A stretch of DNA of 64,000 nt from Mesosutterella multiformis. GTDB lineage: Bacteria > Pseudomonadota > Gammaproteobacteria > Burkholderiales > Burkholderiaceae_F. The first letter of the stretch is position 1. Every line of letters starts with the position of its first letter. Both the position numbers and the translations under genes were made by a program. The DNA lies in NCBI RefSeq assembly GCF_003402575.1, contig NZ_BGZJ01000001.1, positions 434,001 to 498,000 of the forward strand. Direction: 5' to 3'. A model generated the notes under the pieces. The model ran no database searches and was not told the DNA's origin. It saw only the letters and a list, made by a program, of their open reading frames with translations. This document shows, in pieces, positions 16,873 to 26,644 of this stretch.

Positions 16873-17883
16873 TTACTTCGAGTCGATCGGGTCGAAAGTG
16901 AGCGTCACTTCACCCGGCATCGGCGTACCCGGCACGGTCGGGAACTTCGGGCACTTCGCGATAGCGCGCTCCACCGCGCTGTCGTAGCCCGGGAGCCCGG
17001 AGCCGCGGGTCTTATGCGGAGCACCGATCTGATCCCCGGTCGGCATCAGCCTCACGCGGTAAACCGCCTGATGCTGGCCGCGGCGGATGCCGGACGGAAC
17101 GTTAAAGATGATGTTCGGACGGATACAGGCCGTCACGCGGGCGATAAAGGCCGCTTTTGCGGATCCCGAGAGATTCTGGAACTGAGCCGTACGGTCACCT
17201 GTCGGAACGCCAGCGGTCGTCTGGGAAGGCTTTCCGCCCGCCACACGGGCAAGCTCCTGGCCTCTCACCTTCGCCATCGCGTTCTGCCTCGCGGCCTGAG
17301 CGAGACGGGCAGCTTCAGCCTGACGGACTTTCTCCATCTGAGCCTTGGCAGCCGCCTGACGGCGCTGTTCATCGGCGACCGCCTTCTTCTTCGTTTCATC
17401 AGCCGCGCGCTTCGCGTCCGCGATCCGCTTCTGCTCTTCCTGCTGAGCCTTCAGCTGCTCAGCCTTCTGCTTCTTCGCCTTTTCCTGGGCCGCAACAATA
17501 TCGGCCTTCCGTTCTTCCGCAAGCGACTGCTTCGGAGCCGGAGCGGGGGCAGGGGCAGGAGCCGGTTTCGGAGCCGGCGCAGGCGGCTCAGGCTTAGGTT
17601 CAGGGGCTGGGGTGGATTCCGGAGGCGGGGGCTCCGCCGCGCCGTCATCTCCCTTCACCGGACCGCCGTGCTCAGATGTGCCGCTGGTCGGGACAGATGC
17701 CCAGAGCTCCGCGTACACCTCCTCATTCTGCGTCTTCCACTGGAAGGCGAAGAGCAGCGCGACGAAAAGCGCCGCATGGATCGCAAGCGCGAGCAGAAAG
17801 GCCTTTTTCAGGTCTCTCTTCCGGGGCGTCGCGCCGGGGCGGGCGTCCGTTGCCGTGCTGGAGGAACCAAGCTTCATTTTCAT
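16873..17883 (-). CDS. tolA: TolA, periplasm-spanning component of the Tol-Pal system
   Basis: Links the inner-membrane TolQR motor to the outer membrane in cell-envelope constriction and integrity. The 336 residues have one membrane helix (about 28–48), a Pro/Glu/Ala-rich region (80–125), a long Lys/Ala/Gln/Glu-rich helical domain II (125–220) and a C-terminal globular domain (240–336) with RVTACIRPNIIF and the PTGDQIG strand. It starts 6 bases after tolR. tolB, pal and ybgC are not within the window. Confidence 0.93.
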   Translation of the reverse strand: MKMKLGSSSTATDARPGATPRKRDLKKAFLLALAIHAALFVALLFAFQWKTQNEEVYAELWASVPTSGTSEHGGPVKGDDGAAEPPPPESTPAPEPKPEPPAPAPKPAPAPAPAPAPKQSLAEERKADIVAAQEKAKKQKAEQLKAQQEEQKRIADAKRAADETKKKAVADEQRRQAAAKAQMEKVRQAEAARLAQAARQNAMAKVRGQELARVAGGKPSQTTAGVPTGDRTAQFQNLSGSAKAAFIARVTACIRPNIIFNVPSGIRRGQHQAVYRVRLMPTGDQIGAPHKTRGSGLPGYDSAVERAIAKCPKFPTVPGTPMPGEVTLTFDPIDSK

Positions 17884-17889
17884 AAGTTG

Positions 17890-18321
17890 CTACTTCCCGC
17901 CGTCAATCTGAAGGGCGAGCCCGACCCTCTCGACATTGGCTTTCTGAAGGTTCTTCATCACGTTGATCACCTGGTCATACTTCACGTCGCGGTCTGCCGA
18001 GATCACGACAGGAACAGGGTTCCCGCCGCTCGCCTTCTCGGCATCCTGAACGTAGCTGATGAGACCGGGCATATCCTGCGGCGTGAGTTTCGCGCCATCC
18101 TTGATCGCAAGCGACCCATCTGCCTGAACGACAACGGAAATCACTTTGTCAGGGGCTTTGGATGCCTTCGCAACCGTCGGCAGATTGACAACGGAAGGTT
18201 CAACAAACGGTGCCGACACCATAAGAATCACGACGAGAACAAGCATCACGTCGATATACGGCACGACGTTGATTTCTGACATCACCTTGCGGCGGCTGCC
18301 TTCCGGCCGAAGTGAACTCAT
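17890..18321 (-). CDS. tolR: TolR, ExbD-type component of the Tol-Pal motor
   Basis: Inner-membrane partner of TolQ that transduces the proton-motive force. The 143-residue length is standard. MSEINVVPYIDVMLVLVVIL carries the single membrane helix with the essential Asp24, followed by a periplasmic domain ending in NVERVGLALQ. The order tolQ–tolR–tolA has gaps of 5 and 6 bases, so it is one operon. Confidence 0.96.
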   Translation of the reverse strand: MSSLRPEGSRRKVMSEINVVPYIDVMLVLVVILMVSAPFVEPSVVNLPTVAKASKAPDKVISVVVQADGSLAIKDGAKLTPQDMPGLISYVQDAEKASGGNPVPVVISADRDVKYDQVINVMKNLQKANVERVGLALQIDGGK

Positions 18322-18326
18322 GGCTC

Positions 18327-19001
18327 TCAGCTCCTCTGCCTTTCGAGAATGTTCAGGAACTCCTCGGTGAAGGCGTCAAACCGGTTGAAGAGACGACCGG
18401 TGGATGTGGCGTAGAAGTTATACGCGGCCACAGCTGGAATAGCCGCGAAAAGGCCGATAGCGGTAGCGACAAGCGCTTCCGCAATGCCGGGGGCCACCAC
18501 GGCGAGCGACACATTGGTGAGCGTGGAGAGGCCGGTGAAGGCATTCATCACGCCCCAGACCGTGCCGAACAGACCGATGTAAGGCGAAACCGAACCGATG
18601 GAAGCAAGAATCGAGAGGCCGCTCTCGAGACTATCCATTTCACGCTGGTAGACCGCCCGCATGGCGCGCTTCACGCCGTCCAGCACGTGCGCGGAATCAA
18701 TGCCGCGGTCCTGCAGCTTCGTGTACTCAGCCATGCCGGCCGCGAAAATCTTTTCTTCCGGACCGCTCTTATCGCGGCGCATCTGAGCGCCTTCAAAGAG
18801 CGAGCCAAGATCGGCGCCGCCCCAGAACCGCTTTTCAAAATCTTCCGTTGCCTTCTGGGCACGCTGCACCTGGAACCACTTCTGGAAAATCATGGTCCAG
18901 CTGATCACGGAGAGCGCAAGGAGGATGGTAAGGACAATCTTCACGACAATAGAGGCGTGAAGAATCAGAGAAATAATGGACAAGTCTGCCGAGGCTGTCA
19001 T
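18327..19001 (-). CDS. tolQ: TolQ, ExbB/MotA-type proton channel
   Basis: Proton-channel subunit of the Tol-Pal system in the inner membrane. The 224 residues have an N-terminal helix (about 10–33), a cytoplasmic loop and the MotA/TolQ/ExbB domain with GTVWGVMNAF, and the last two helices ending in GIAEALVATAIGLFAAIPAV, which contains the conserved pore threonine. First gene of tolQRA; divergent from the ABC-transporter operon with 131 bases between starts, so that gap must hold both promoters. Confidence 0.97.
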   Translation of the reverse strand: MTASADLSIISLILHASIVVKIVLTILLALSVISWTMIFQKWFQVQRAQKATEDFEKRFWGGADLGSLFEGAQMRRDKSGPEEKIFAAGMAEYTKLQDRGIDSAHVLDGVKRAMRAVYQREMDSLESGLSILASIGSVSPYIGLFGTVWGVMNAFTGLSTLTNVSLAVVAPGIAEALVATAIGLFAAIPAVAAYNFYATSTGRLFNRFDAFTEEFLNILERQRS

Positions 19002-19132
19002 TTATGGGCCTTTTATCCCTGTAACAGAAACAGGAGTACTGAAATGTTCCGTGACAAAGCACCGAAAATAATCGGCTAAAGTATAGGCGGTGGCAGGGAC
19101 AGCGTGTTTCGGGGAAACATTAGGAAACTTTT

Positions 19133-21376
19133 ATGGAGTTCAGTCTTTTCAGCCCGAAAGCGGCTCGGTCGGCAGGACGCCGTTTTCTTTTGCTCACGTC
19201 CCTCGGACTCGCGCTGCTCGTCTCAGCCTGCGGCCCGGTGAATTCACCGAGACCCGGCACCAATGGCAGCGAAAATACGCTGTACTCCCCGTTCTCCGGC
19301 AGAAGCCCGAAAACCCTGGATCCCGCGGTTTCTTATTCATCTGACGAAACCGCCTACGTGTACAGCATATACGAGCCACCCTATCAGTACCATTATCTGA
19401 AAAGACCGTATGAGGTGGTGCCGCTCACAGCGGTGTCACTCGCGGTTCCCCGCTATTTCGATAAAGCGGGCCGCGAGCTCCCGCAGAACGCGGATCCGTC
19501 TCTCATTGCGGAAAGCCGCTACAGCATCCCGATCCGGTCCGGAATCCGTTTCGCGCCGCATCCGGCTTTCGCGAAGACCTCGGACGGGAAACCCGCCTAC
19601 TTTGATCTCGCCCCCGAAAAAGCCGCCGCGCTGAAGAGCCCGCTTGACCTCCCGCTCAAAGGCACCCGCGAGCTTACGGCAGAGGACTATGTCTACGCGA
19701 TCAAGCGGATCGCGTCGCCGCGCGTCGTCAGCCCGGCCTTCTCAACGCTTTCCTCCCACATCATCGGGCTCCGCGAAATGCGGGACGCCATCCGGCGAGA
19801 GGATGCCGCTGAGCACCATCCTGCGTTTCTTGATCTGCGGAAGATTCCATTCCCCGAGAATGGTGTCTCGGCTCCCGACCCGCATACGCTCGTGATCCGG
19901 ATCCGGGGCAAGTACCCGCAGTTCCAGGACTGGCTCACGATGAGCTTCTTCGCCCCGGTCCCGTGGGAGGCCGAAGCGTTCTACGCGAATCCGGGATTTA
20001 AGGAGAACAGTATCGGGCTCGCCTGGTGGCCGGTCGGCACTGGTCCCTACATGATGACGGCGTACGAAGAAAACCGACGTCACGTGCTCTCGAGGAATCC
20101 GGATTTTCACTTTTCCGCCTACCCCTGTGAGGGAGCTCCGGGGGATCGTGAAAAAGGGCTGCTCGCTGACTGCGGAAAGCCTCTCCCCTTCATTGACCGC
20201 ATCGTTTTTACGATGGAAAAGGAAGCGATTCCGCTCCGCACCAAGTTCCTTCAGGGATACTACGACAGCCCCGCGATTGACCGCTCGGATGTCGGACAGG
20301 GGTTCCTCGTCGAAGCCGCGGATTCGCCGGAACTCGCGCGCGAGTACGCCGAGAAAAAGATCCAATTCCCCCGCACTGTTGACCTCTCAAACGGCTACCT
20401 CGGCTTCAACATGATGGATCCGGTGGTAGGCGCCGGAAAGACGCCTGAAGAGGCCGCGCGTCACCGCGCGCTCCGTCAGGCGATTTCGATCGCGATCGAC
20501 TGGGAAGAGGAAATCGCGATTTTCCAGAAGGATCAGGCGATCCCGCTCATGGGACCGATCCCGCCGGGAATCGATCCCCGGTTTAATGAGATGAATCCGG
20601 TGGTGTACCGCATGACCGCTTCCGGCCGGCCGGCGCGGCGCTCTCTCGCGGACGCCCGGGCGCTCATGGTGAAGGCTGGCTACCCCGGCGGCCGTGACCT
20701 CAGAACCGGGCGGCCGCTGACACTCGCGCTCGACTTCCAGCAGTCCGCCTCGGATGCGAAGCCGCTTCTCGACTGGTATCAGAAGCAGTTCGCGAAGCTT
20801 GGCATTCAGCTTGAAATCCGCGCGACCGACTACAACCGGTTCCAGGACAAGATGATCCGGGGATCCGATCAGATCTTCCTCTGGGGATGGCTAGCTGACT
20901 ATCCGGATCCGGAAAACTTCCTCTCGCTCCTCTATGGGCCGAACGCCAAAGCGGTAACCAAGGGAAGCGGGGAAAATGCCGCGAACTACCGGTCGCCTGA
21001 ATTTGACCGGCTCTTTGACCGCATGAAGTACCTCGACGAGGGACCGGAAAAAGATGCCGTCGTGCAAAAAATGATTCAGATTGTTCAGGAGGACGCCCCC
21101 TGGAGCTTCGGCTACGCGCCGCGGTCCGCGGCTGCCTACCATCAGTGGGTGGGGAACGCGAAGCCCTCCGCCATGGTCCGGAATTCGCTGCAGTACCTGA
21201 AGCTGGATACACCCCTCCGGGCTGAGAAAATCCGTGAGTGGAACCAGCCCGTCTGGTGGCCGCTCATTCTCCTCGCGCTGGGAGGCGCCGCGGCTGCCGC
21301 GCTCCTCATCCGCGCCGTGAAGAAACGCTCCCGGCTTGACGCCTTCGGCCGCGACACCGGAAAGGAGAAATCATGA
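19133..21376 (+). CDS. Peptide-type ABC transporter substrate-binding lipoprotein with C-terminal membrane helix
   Basis: Family 5 extracellular solute-binding protein (OppA/DppA/YejA type) for di- or oligopeptides. The 747 residues begin with a signal peptide and lipobox LVSAC with Cys33, so a lipoprotein is expected. The SBP domain spans about 60–690, with YLGFNMMDP and FLWGWLADYPDPENFLS as typical C-lobe segments. Unusually, residues 709–727 form a second hydrophobic helix followed by a basic tail (KKRSR). This would anchor both ends in the inner membrane. AGGAAA lies 8 bases before the ATG. It overlaps the first permease gene by 4 bases. Confidence 0.88.
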   Translation: MEFSLFSPKAARSAGRRFLLLTSLGLALLVSACGPVNSPRPGTNGSENTLYSPFSGRSPKTLDPAVSYSSDETAYVYSIYEPPYQYHYLKRPYEVVPLTAVSLAVPRYFDKAGRELPQNADPSLIAESRYSIPIRSGIRFAPHPAFAKTSDGKPAYFDLAPEKAAALKSPLDLPLKGTRELTAEDYVYAIKRIASPRVVSPAFSTLSSHIIGLREMRDAIRREDAAEHHPAFLDLRKIPFPENGVSAPDPHTLVIRIRGKYPQFQDWLTMSFFAPVPWEAEAFYANPGFKENSIGLAWWPVGTGPYMMTAYEENRRHVLSRNPDFHFSAYPCEGAPGDREKGLLADCGKPLPFIDRIVFTMEKEAIPLRTKFLQGYYDSPAIDRSDVGQGFLVEAADSPELAREYAEKKIQFPRTVDLSNGYLGFNMMDPVVGAGKTPEEAARHRALRQAISIAIDWEEEIAIFQKDQAIPLMGPIPPGIDPRFNEMNPVVYRMTASGRPARRSLADARALMVKAGYPGGRDLRTGRPLTLALDFQQSASDAKPLLDWYQKQFAKLGIQLEIRATDYNRFQDKMIRGSDQIFLWGWLADYPDPENFLSLLYGPNAKAVTKGSGENAANYRSPEFDRLFDRMKYLDEGPEKDAVVQKMIQIVQEDAPWSFGYAPRSAAAYHQWVGNAKPSAMVRNSLQYLKLDTPLRAEKIREWNQPVWWPLILLALGGAAAAALLIRAVKKRSRLDAFGRDTGKEKS

Positions 21377-22350
21377 TCCGCTACCTGCTCCGCCGGATTG
21401 TCTACGGATTCCTGATCCTGCTCGGCGTGAATCTGCTCACCTTTCTCATCTTCTTCGCCGTGAACACGCCGGACGACATGGCGCGCATCGCGATCGGCGG
21501 CAAGTATGTATCCGCCGAAGCGATCGCGGACTGGAAGCACGTGCATGGATACGATAAGCCGCTCATCTGGAACGGCAGCGCGCCCGGCACGGAAAAAGTG
21601 ACGAAGACGATTTTCTGGGAACGGTCTGTGCCGCTGCTCCGGATGGATTTCGGAACGAGCGACCGGGGCCGCAGCATCAATAAGGAAATCGCGGACCGCG
21701 CGTGGCCCTCCCTCGCGCTCGCGCTTCCGACATTTCTGCTCGGCGTGATCGCAATGACAAGTCTCGCGCTCCTCATCGTGCTCTTCAGGCGAACGCGGCT
21801 CGAGTCCGGAGGGCTCGTCGGCTGCGTCATCCTGATGTCGATCTCAAGCCTCTTCTACATCATCGTGGGGCAGTGGCTTTTCGCGCGCCTCATGAAACTC
21901 GTGCCGATCTCGGGATACGCGAACGGCTGGCACGCCGCCGTATTCCTGATCCTTCCGGTCGCGATCGGGGTTCTCTCCCGCATGGGGAGCGACACGCTCC
22001 TCTACCGCACGATGTTCCTCGAGGAGATCGGAAAGGATTACGTGAGAACAGCGCGCGCGAAAGGAATGCCCGAATCCCGGATTCTCTTCCTCCACGTTCT
22101 CCGGAATGCGTCTCTCCCGATCATCACGTCGACCGTTGCCGTGATCCCGCTTCTCTTCATGGGGTCGCTTGTCATGGAAAGCTTCTTCGGCATTCCAGGT
22201 CTCGGCAGCTACACGATCGACGCAATCAATGATCAGGACTTTTCGATTGTCCGCGCGATGGTTTTCCTCGGCACCGCGCTCTATATCCTCGGTCTGATCC
22301 TCACCGACATTGCTTACACGGTCGCGGATCCCCGGGTGAGACTGAGCTAG
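21373..22350 (+). CDS. Peptide-type ABC transporter permease, DppB/YejB-like
   Basis: First membrane subunit of the importer. The 325 residues start with the IRYLLRRIVYGFLILLGVNLLTF helix typical of DppB/OppB/YejB. A periplasmic loop follows, then the BPD_transp_1 domain with the EAA loop (TARAKGMPESRILFLHVLRNA) that docks onto the ATPase. About six membrane helices are visible. Its ATG overlaps the binding-protein stop, and the next permease starts 10 bases after its stop. Confidence 0.93.
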   Translation: MIRYLLRRIVYGFLILLGVNLLTFLIFFAVNTPDDMARIAIGGKYVSAEAIADWKHVHGYDKPLIWNGSAPGTEKVTKTIFWERSVPLLRMDFGTSDRGRSINKEIADRAWPSLALALPTFLLGVIAMTSLALLIVLFRRTRLESGGLVGCVILMSISSLFYIIVGQWLFARLMKLVPISGYANGWHAAVFLILPVAIGVLSRMGSDTLLYRTMFLEEIGKDYVRTARAKGMPESRILFLHVLRNASLPIITSTVAVIPLLFMGSLVMESFFGIPGLGSYTIDAINDQDFSIVRAMVFLGTALYILGLILTDIAYTVADPRVRLS

Positions 22351-22360
22351 GAGGTCCGAC

Positions 22361-23755
22361 ATGCCGCTTTTCGTCTTTCTGCCGACTGACGCCGTGATGT
22401 GGCTCATCACCGCGGTCCTGATCGCGTCCTTCATTTACGTGCGCCGCAGCCCCCGGACCCGGGAAAAATGGAGCCGGGTCTTTTCCCGCCCCATCCCGCA
22501 GGCGTCCTGCGTGATTCTTCTCGTCTTTTTCGTTCTGGGACTCGCGGACTCCATTCACTTCAGGCCGCAGCTCGCGTCTGCCCCGGGAGAATCCCCGGCG
22601 TATTCCGCCTCCACCGTGTCGCTACTCGACAGCACCGTGGGGAACTGGATCGCCGGGCGCGAGCGGAGCTACTCCTCTCCCTTCGCGATTACCGAGTTTG
22701 ATAAAACCTCGGCTCTCGTGGACGGGAAACCCGTCCGGATCTTCGCCCACCTGAAGGGGATCACACCGGATGCGAAAACCGCGTCTGACCGAAACCGCGA
22801 TGTGGCGCTCCGGGCGCTTGCCGCGCTTTCGGTCTGGGCCCTCGTGTCGGCCGCAGCGGCCGCGCTGATTCTCAGCCGCACACCGGCGGTCCCCGGGGAA
22901 AAGCGTTCCGCGCGTCTCAGACGGGCAATCAGGGGCCGCGGAGGGTTCGCCGCAGCCGCATCCGGCCTCATCCTCGCCGCACTCCTTCTTCTCTTCCTCT
23001 GGAGCGCCTATCACCCGTTCGGCACTGATAAAACGGGAAACGATGTTCTCTATCAGGCCGTAAAGAGTCTCCGCACGGCTTTTGTGCTCGGGTCACTCTC
23101 CACGATCACGATGCTCCCGTTTGCCGTGTTCTTCGGGATCGCCGCGGGGTTCTTCCGCGGCTGGGTGGATGATGTCGTGCAGTACCTCTATACGACGATC
23201 AGCTCAATTCCCTCGGTGCTTCTGATCGCGGCCACAGCGCTCATGATTCAGGTTTTTATCGATCAGCATCCGCTGCTTCTCCCGACCTCCCTTGAACGGG
23301 GTGACGCGAAGCTCTTCTTCATTGCCGCGATCATCGGTGTCACGGGCTGGGCGTCACTCGCGAGACTCCTTCGCGCCGAAACCATGAAGCTCTCAGGGCT
23401 CGACTTCATTACGGCGGCCCGCGCCTGCGGTACGCCCTCCGGCGTCATCATGCGCCGGCACATTCTCCCGAATGTGCTTCACATCATCCTCATTGTGTCG
23501 GTGATCGGGTTCTCGGACATTGTGCTTTACGAAGCGGTGCTTTCCTATATCGGGGTCGGCGTCGATCCTTCGATGAATTCCTTTGGCTCGATGATCAACG
23601 CGGCACGGAACGAAATGTCCCGGACACCGACCGTCTGGTGGAATCTTTTCGCGGCCTTCATCTTCATGGTCGCCGTGGTGCTGAGCGCGAATCTCTTCGC
23701 CTCTGCGGTCCGCGACGCCTTTGACCCGAGGTCTTACAGCGGGAGCGGAAAATGA
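22361..23755 (+). CDS. Peptide-type ABC transporter permease, DppC/YejE-like with long N-terminal extension
   Basis: Second membrane subunit. At 464 residues it is 120–160 longer than usual OppC/DppC/YejE. Before the canonical part there are an extra helix (about 10–27), the standard first helix (about 48–67), a roughly 80-residue periplasmic segment, then another helix (about 148–170) and a basic loop. The BPD_transp_1 domain is C-terminal, with the EAA motif TAARACGTPSGVIMRRHILPN. The gene overlaps the ATPase gene by 4 bases. The enlarged periplasmic part may interact with the equally unusual binding protein. Confidence 0.9.
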   Translation: MPLFVFLPTDAVMWLITAVLIASFIYVRRSPRTREKWSRVFSRPIPQASCVILLVFFVLGLADSIHFRPQLASAPGESPAYSASTVSLLDSTVGNWIAGRERSYSSPFAITEFDKTSALVDGKPVRIFAHLKGITPDAKTASDRNRDVALRALAALSVWALVSAAAAALILSRTPAVPGEKRSARLRRAIRGRGGFAAAASGLILAALLLLFLWSAYHPFGTDKTGNDVLYQAVKSLRTAFVLGSLSTITMLPFAVFFGIAAGFFRGWVDDVVQYLYTTISSIPSVLLIAATALMIQVFIDQHPLLLPTSLERGDAKLFFIAAIIGVTGWASLARLLRAETMKLSGLDFITAARACGTPSGVIMRRHILPNVLHIILIVSVIGFSDIVLYEAVLSYIGVGVDPSMNSFGSMINAARNEMSRTPTVWWNLFAAFIFMVAVVLSANLFASAVRDAFDPRSYSGSGK

Positions 23756-25581
23756 CGGACGAAAAAACTCTCCTTGAACTGCGGAACCTTGAAATCGAGG
23801 TGGATACGCCGCGCGGGCCGATCCGCCCGGTGAGCGGCATTTCGCTCAGCATCCCGAAAGGGAAAACGCTCGCGCTGGTTGGGGAGTCCGGCTGCGGAAA
23901 ATCGATGACCGCGCTTTCCGTCATGCGGCTGCTGCCCGGGAACGCCCGGATTCTATCCGGCACGGATACGCTCTCGGGTGAGGATCTTTTTCCGGTCCCG
24001 GAAAGCGTCATGCAGGCGGTGCGGGGCCGCCGGATCGGAATGATCTTCCAGGAGCCCTCCACGTCGCTTAACCCCGTGATGACGGTCGGGGATCAGATTG
24101 GCGAAGTGCTCTCCCGGCACCTTGGGCTGAAAGGAAAGGAGAAAACCGAGGAAGAGATCGCCTGGCTCCGCCGGGTCGGCATTCCGGAACCTGAGAAACG
24201 CGTGAACGCGTTCCCGTTCCAGCTTTCCGGCGGGCAGAAACAGCGCTGCATGATCGCGATGGCGCTTGCCGGTGACCCGGACCTCGTGATCGCGGATGAG
24301 CCGACCACGGCGCTCGATGTGACGCTGCAGAAACAGATTCTCGATCTGCTTCTCAGACTCCAGGCGGAACGCAGTCTGTCGCTTCTCCTCATCACGCATG
24401 ACCTCGCGGTTGTCCGCAAGATGGCGCATTACGTCGCGCTGATGTACGCGGGAGAAATCGTGGAGCAGGCGCCGGCGGATGAATTCTTCTCTCACCAGGC
24501 TCACCCTTACGCGAAGCAGCTTCTCGCGGCTCTCCCCTCAACCGCCCGGAAGGGGAAGCTTCTCGCCAGCATCCCCGGCACCGTCCCGGACTTTCTGCAG
24601 CCGATCGAAGGCTGCCGGTTCGCGCCCCGCTGTCTCTGGGCCGTGGACGCCTGCCGTGAGGGGACGATTCCTCTGAAACCGATCTCAGACGTTCACGCCT
24701 GCGCCTGTATCCGTCCTTACTCGGAAAAGACCCGGACTGACGATGAGCCGCCGCTTCCCCCGAAGGCCGCGCCCGGCCGGACGCTTCTTGAAGCGAAAGG
24801 GCTCCGCGTCTGGTTCCCGGAAGGACGGAAACTCTTCCGCACGGATAAAGACTATGTTCACGCGGTGGACGGGATTGATATCACGCTGCGGGAGAATGAG
24901 ACGCTCGCGCTGGTCGGCGAATCCGGAAGCGGCAAAACCACCGCGGGAAAAGCCATCCTGAGGCTTCTCGGAAAGGAAGCGAAAATCTCGGGAAGCATCC
25001 GGATCTGCGGTGAGGACACCGCTTCTCCGAAGGGAAAGAACCTCAAGGCGCTGCGGCAGGCCGCGCAGATCATTTTCCAGGATCCCTTTTCGTCGCTCGA
25101 CCCCCGGATGACCGTCGGTGAGACGCTTCTTGAAGCGCTTGAAAGCCTGCGCCCTGATATGAGCCGGGAAGAAAAGTCAGAGCGGATCCGGGGACTCCTC
25201 AGCCGGGTGGGACTCCGGGAGGATGCCCTGAGACGCTATCCGCATGAGTTTTCAGGCGGTCAGCGGCAGCGTATCGCTATCGCGAGAGCGCTCGCCCCGG
25301 AGCCGAAACTCATCATCTGTGATGAGCCCACTTCAGCACTGGATGTCTCGGTTCAGGCACAGATTCTGAATCTCCTCGGCCGCATCCAGCGGGAAACCGG
25401 AATCGCGTATCTCCTCATCACGCATAACTTCGGCGTGGTCGAATACATCGCCGATCGGGTGGCGGTGATGAGGTCGGGGAAAATTGTGGAAGAGGGGCCG
25501 CTTGAAGACGTGCTTCAGCACCCCGCCTCCACCTATACCCGGGAGCTGCTTGACGCAGTCCCGAGACTCGGCGGTATTTAG
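23752..25581 (+). CDS. Fused double ATPase of peptide-type ABC transporter (YejF/GsiA-like)
   Basis: Two complete ABC ATPase domains in one 609-residue chain. Domain 1: Walker A GESGCGKS at 44–51, signature SGGQKQR, Walker B and an OppD-type C-terminal extension with clustered cysteines (CRFAPRC, then C). Domain 2 (from about 345): Walker [10 protein letters not shown], signature [14 protein letters not shown] and Walker [13 protein letters not shown]. This matches DppD+DppF fusions such as YejF or GsiA. Last gene of the transporter operon. Its TAG stop overlaps the convergent ruvB stop (25578–25581). Confidence 0.95.
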   Translation: MTDEKTLLELRNLEIEVDTPRGPIRPVSGISLSIPKGKTLALVGESGCGKSMTALSVMRLLPGNARILSGTDTLSGEDLFPVPESVMQAVRGRRIGMIFQEPSTSLNPVMTVGDQIGEVLSRHLGLKGKEKTEEEIAWLRRVGIPEPEKRVNAFPFQLSGGQKQRCMIAMALAGDPDLVIADEPTTALDVTLQKQILDLLLRLQAERSLSLLLITHDLAVVRKMAHYVALMYAGEIVEQAPADEFFSHQAHPYAKQLLAALPSTARKGKLLASIPGTVPDFLQPIEGCRFAPRCLWAVDACREGTIPLKPISDVHACACIRPYSEKTRTDDEPPLPPKAAPGRTLLEAKGLRVWFPEGRKLFRTDKDYVHAVDGIDITLRENETLALVGESGSGKTTAGKAILRLLGKEAKISGSIRICGEDTASPKGKNLKALRQAAQIIFQDPFSSLDPRMTVGETLLEALESLRPDMSREEKSERIRGLLSRVGLREDALRRYPHEFSGGQRQRIAIARALAPEPKLIICDEPTSALDVSVQAQILNLLGRIQRETGIAYLLITHNFGVVEYIADRVAVMRSGKIVEEGPLEDVLQHPASTYTRELLDAVPRLGGI

Positions 25582-26606
25582 AAGAGGTCTGACTGACCGC
25601 CCTTCGACTGCGTGTAGCCGAAGTGGCGGTAAGAGGCTTCAGTCGCCACGCGGCCGCGAGGCGTCCGCTGAATGAAGCCCTGCTGGATGAGGTACGGTTC
25701 GACGACATCCTCCAGCGTATCGCGCTCTTCGCCGACCGCGGCCGCGAGGTTATCAATACCGACAGGGCCGCCTCCGAATTTCTCGATAATCGAAAGAATG
25801 AAGCGCTGATCCATGCCGTCAAGCCCCTTCGCGTCGACACCCAGCATCCGGAGTGCGCCGTCCGCGACGTCCCGCGTGATCACGCCGCCATGCTTCACCT
25901 CCGCATAGTCACGGACACGGCGAAGGAGCCGGTTCGCGATACGGGGCGTGCCGCGGCTTCGCTGCGCGATCTCACGGGCACCGTCAGGCTCCACCTCGAC
26001 ATTAAGAAGCTTCGCCGACCGGCAGACAATCTTCGAAAGTTCCTCAACCGTATAGAACTGCAGCTGATTCACAATGCCGAAACGGGCCCGGAGCGGGTTC
26101 GTAAGCATGCCGGAGCGGGTTGTCGCGCCGATCAGCGTGAAGGGCGGAAGATCGAGCTTGATCGAGCGGGCAGCCGGTCCCTCGCCGATCATGATGTCAA
26201 TCTGGAAATCTTCCAGCGCCGGGTAAAGGATTTCCTCGACGACAGGAGACAGACGATGAATTTCATCGATGAAGAGGATGTCCCCCTTCTCGAGATTCGT
26301 GAGAATGGCAGCAAGATCCCCGGGGCGCTCAAGCACAGGGCCTGAGGTCTGACGGAGATTCACTCCCATTTCGTTTGCCACGATGTGGGCAAGCGTCGTT
26401 TTCCCGAGGCCCGGAGGCCCAAAGAGCAGCAGATGGTCGAGCGGCTCGCCGCGGCGCTTTGCCGCCGCGATGAAGATCGACAGCTGATCGCGCACAAGCT
26501 CCTGACCGACATACTCGGAGAGCAGTGTCGGGCGAAGCGCCCGGTCGACGTTTTCTTCGTTCGGCGAAACGGCTGCCGCCGTCACGATCCTTTCAACATT
26601 TTCCAT
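25578..26606 (-). CDS. ruvB: Holliday-junction helicase motor RuvB
   Basis: AAA+ hexamer that drives branch migration of Holliday junctions with RuvA. The 342 residues carry Walker [10 protein letters not shown] (about 63–71), Walker [12 protein letters not shown] and sensor 1 in [11 protein letters not shown], followed by the winged-helix domain with [16 protein letters not shown]. It lies 38 bases after ruvA in the order ruvC–ruvA–ruvB. The N-terminus ([20 protein letters not shown]) is slightly longer than in E. coli. Confidence 0.98.
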   Translation of the reverse strand: MENVERIVTAAAVSPNEENVDRALRPTLLSEYVGQELVRDQLSIFIAAAKRRGEPLDHLLLFGPPGLGKTTLAHIVANEMGVNLRQTSGPVLERPGDLAAILTNLEKGDILFIDEIHRLSPVVEEILYPALEDFQIDIMIGEGPAARSIKLDLPPFTLIGATTRSGMLTNPLRARFGIVNQLQFYTVEELSKIVCRSAKLLNVEVEPDGAREIAQRSRGTPRIANRLLRRVRDYAEVKHGGVITRDVADGALRMLGVDAKGLDGMDQRFILSIIEKFGGGPVGIDNLAAAVGEERDTLEDVVEPYLIQQGFIQRTPRGRVATEASYRHFGYTQSKGGQSDLF

Positions 26607-26644
26607 TCTTTCTGTCCTGCCTTATCAAGCCCCGGCGTACCGTC

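Noticed and set aside
16873-19001. Incomplete Tol-Pal system (no tolB, pal or ybgC)
   Set aside because: The remaining genes are often at a second locus in other genomes, so their absence from this window says nothing about loss.
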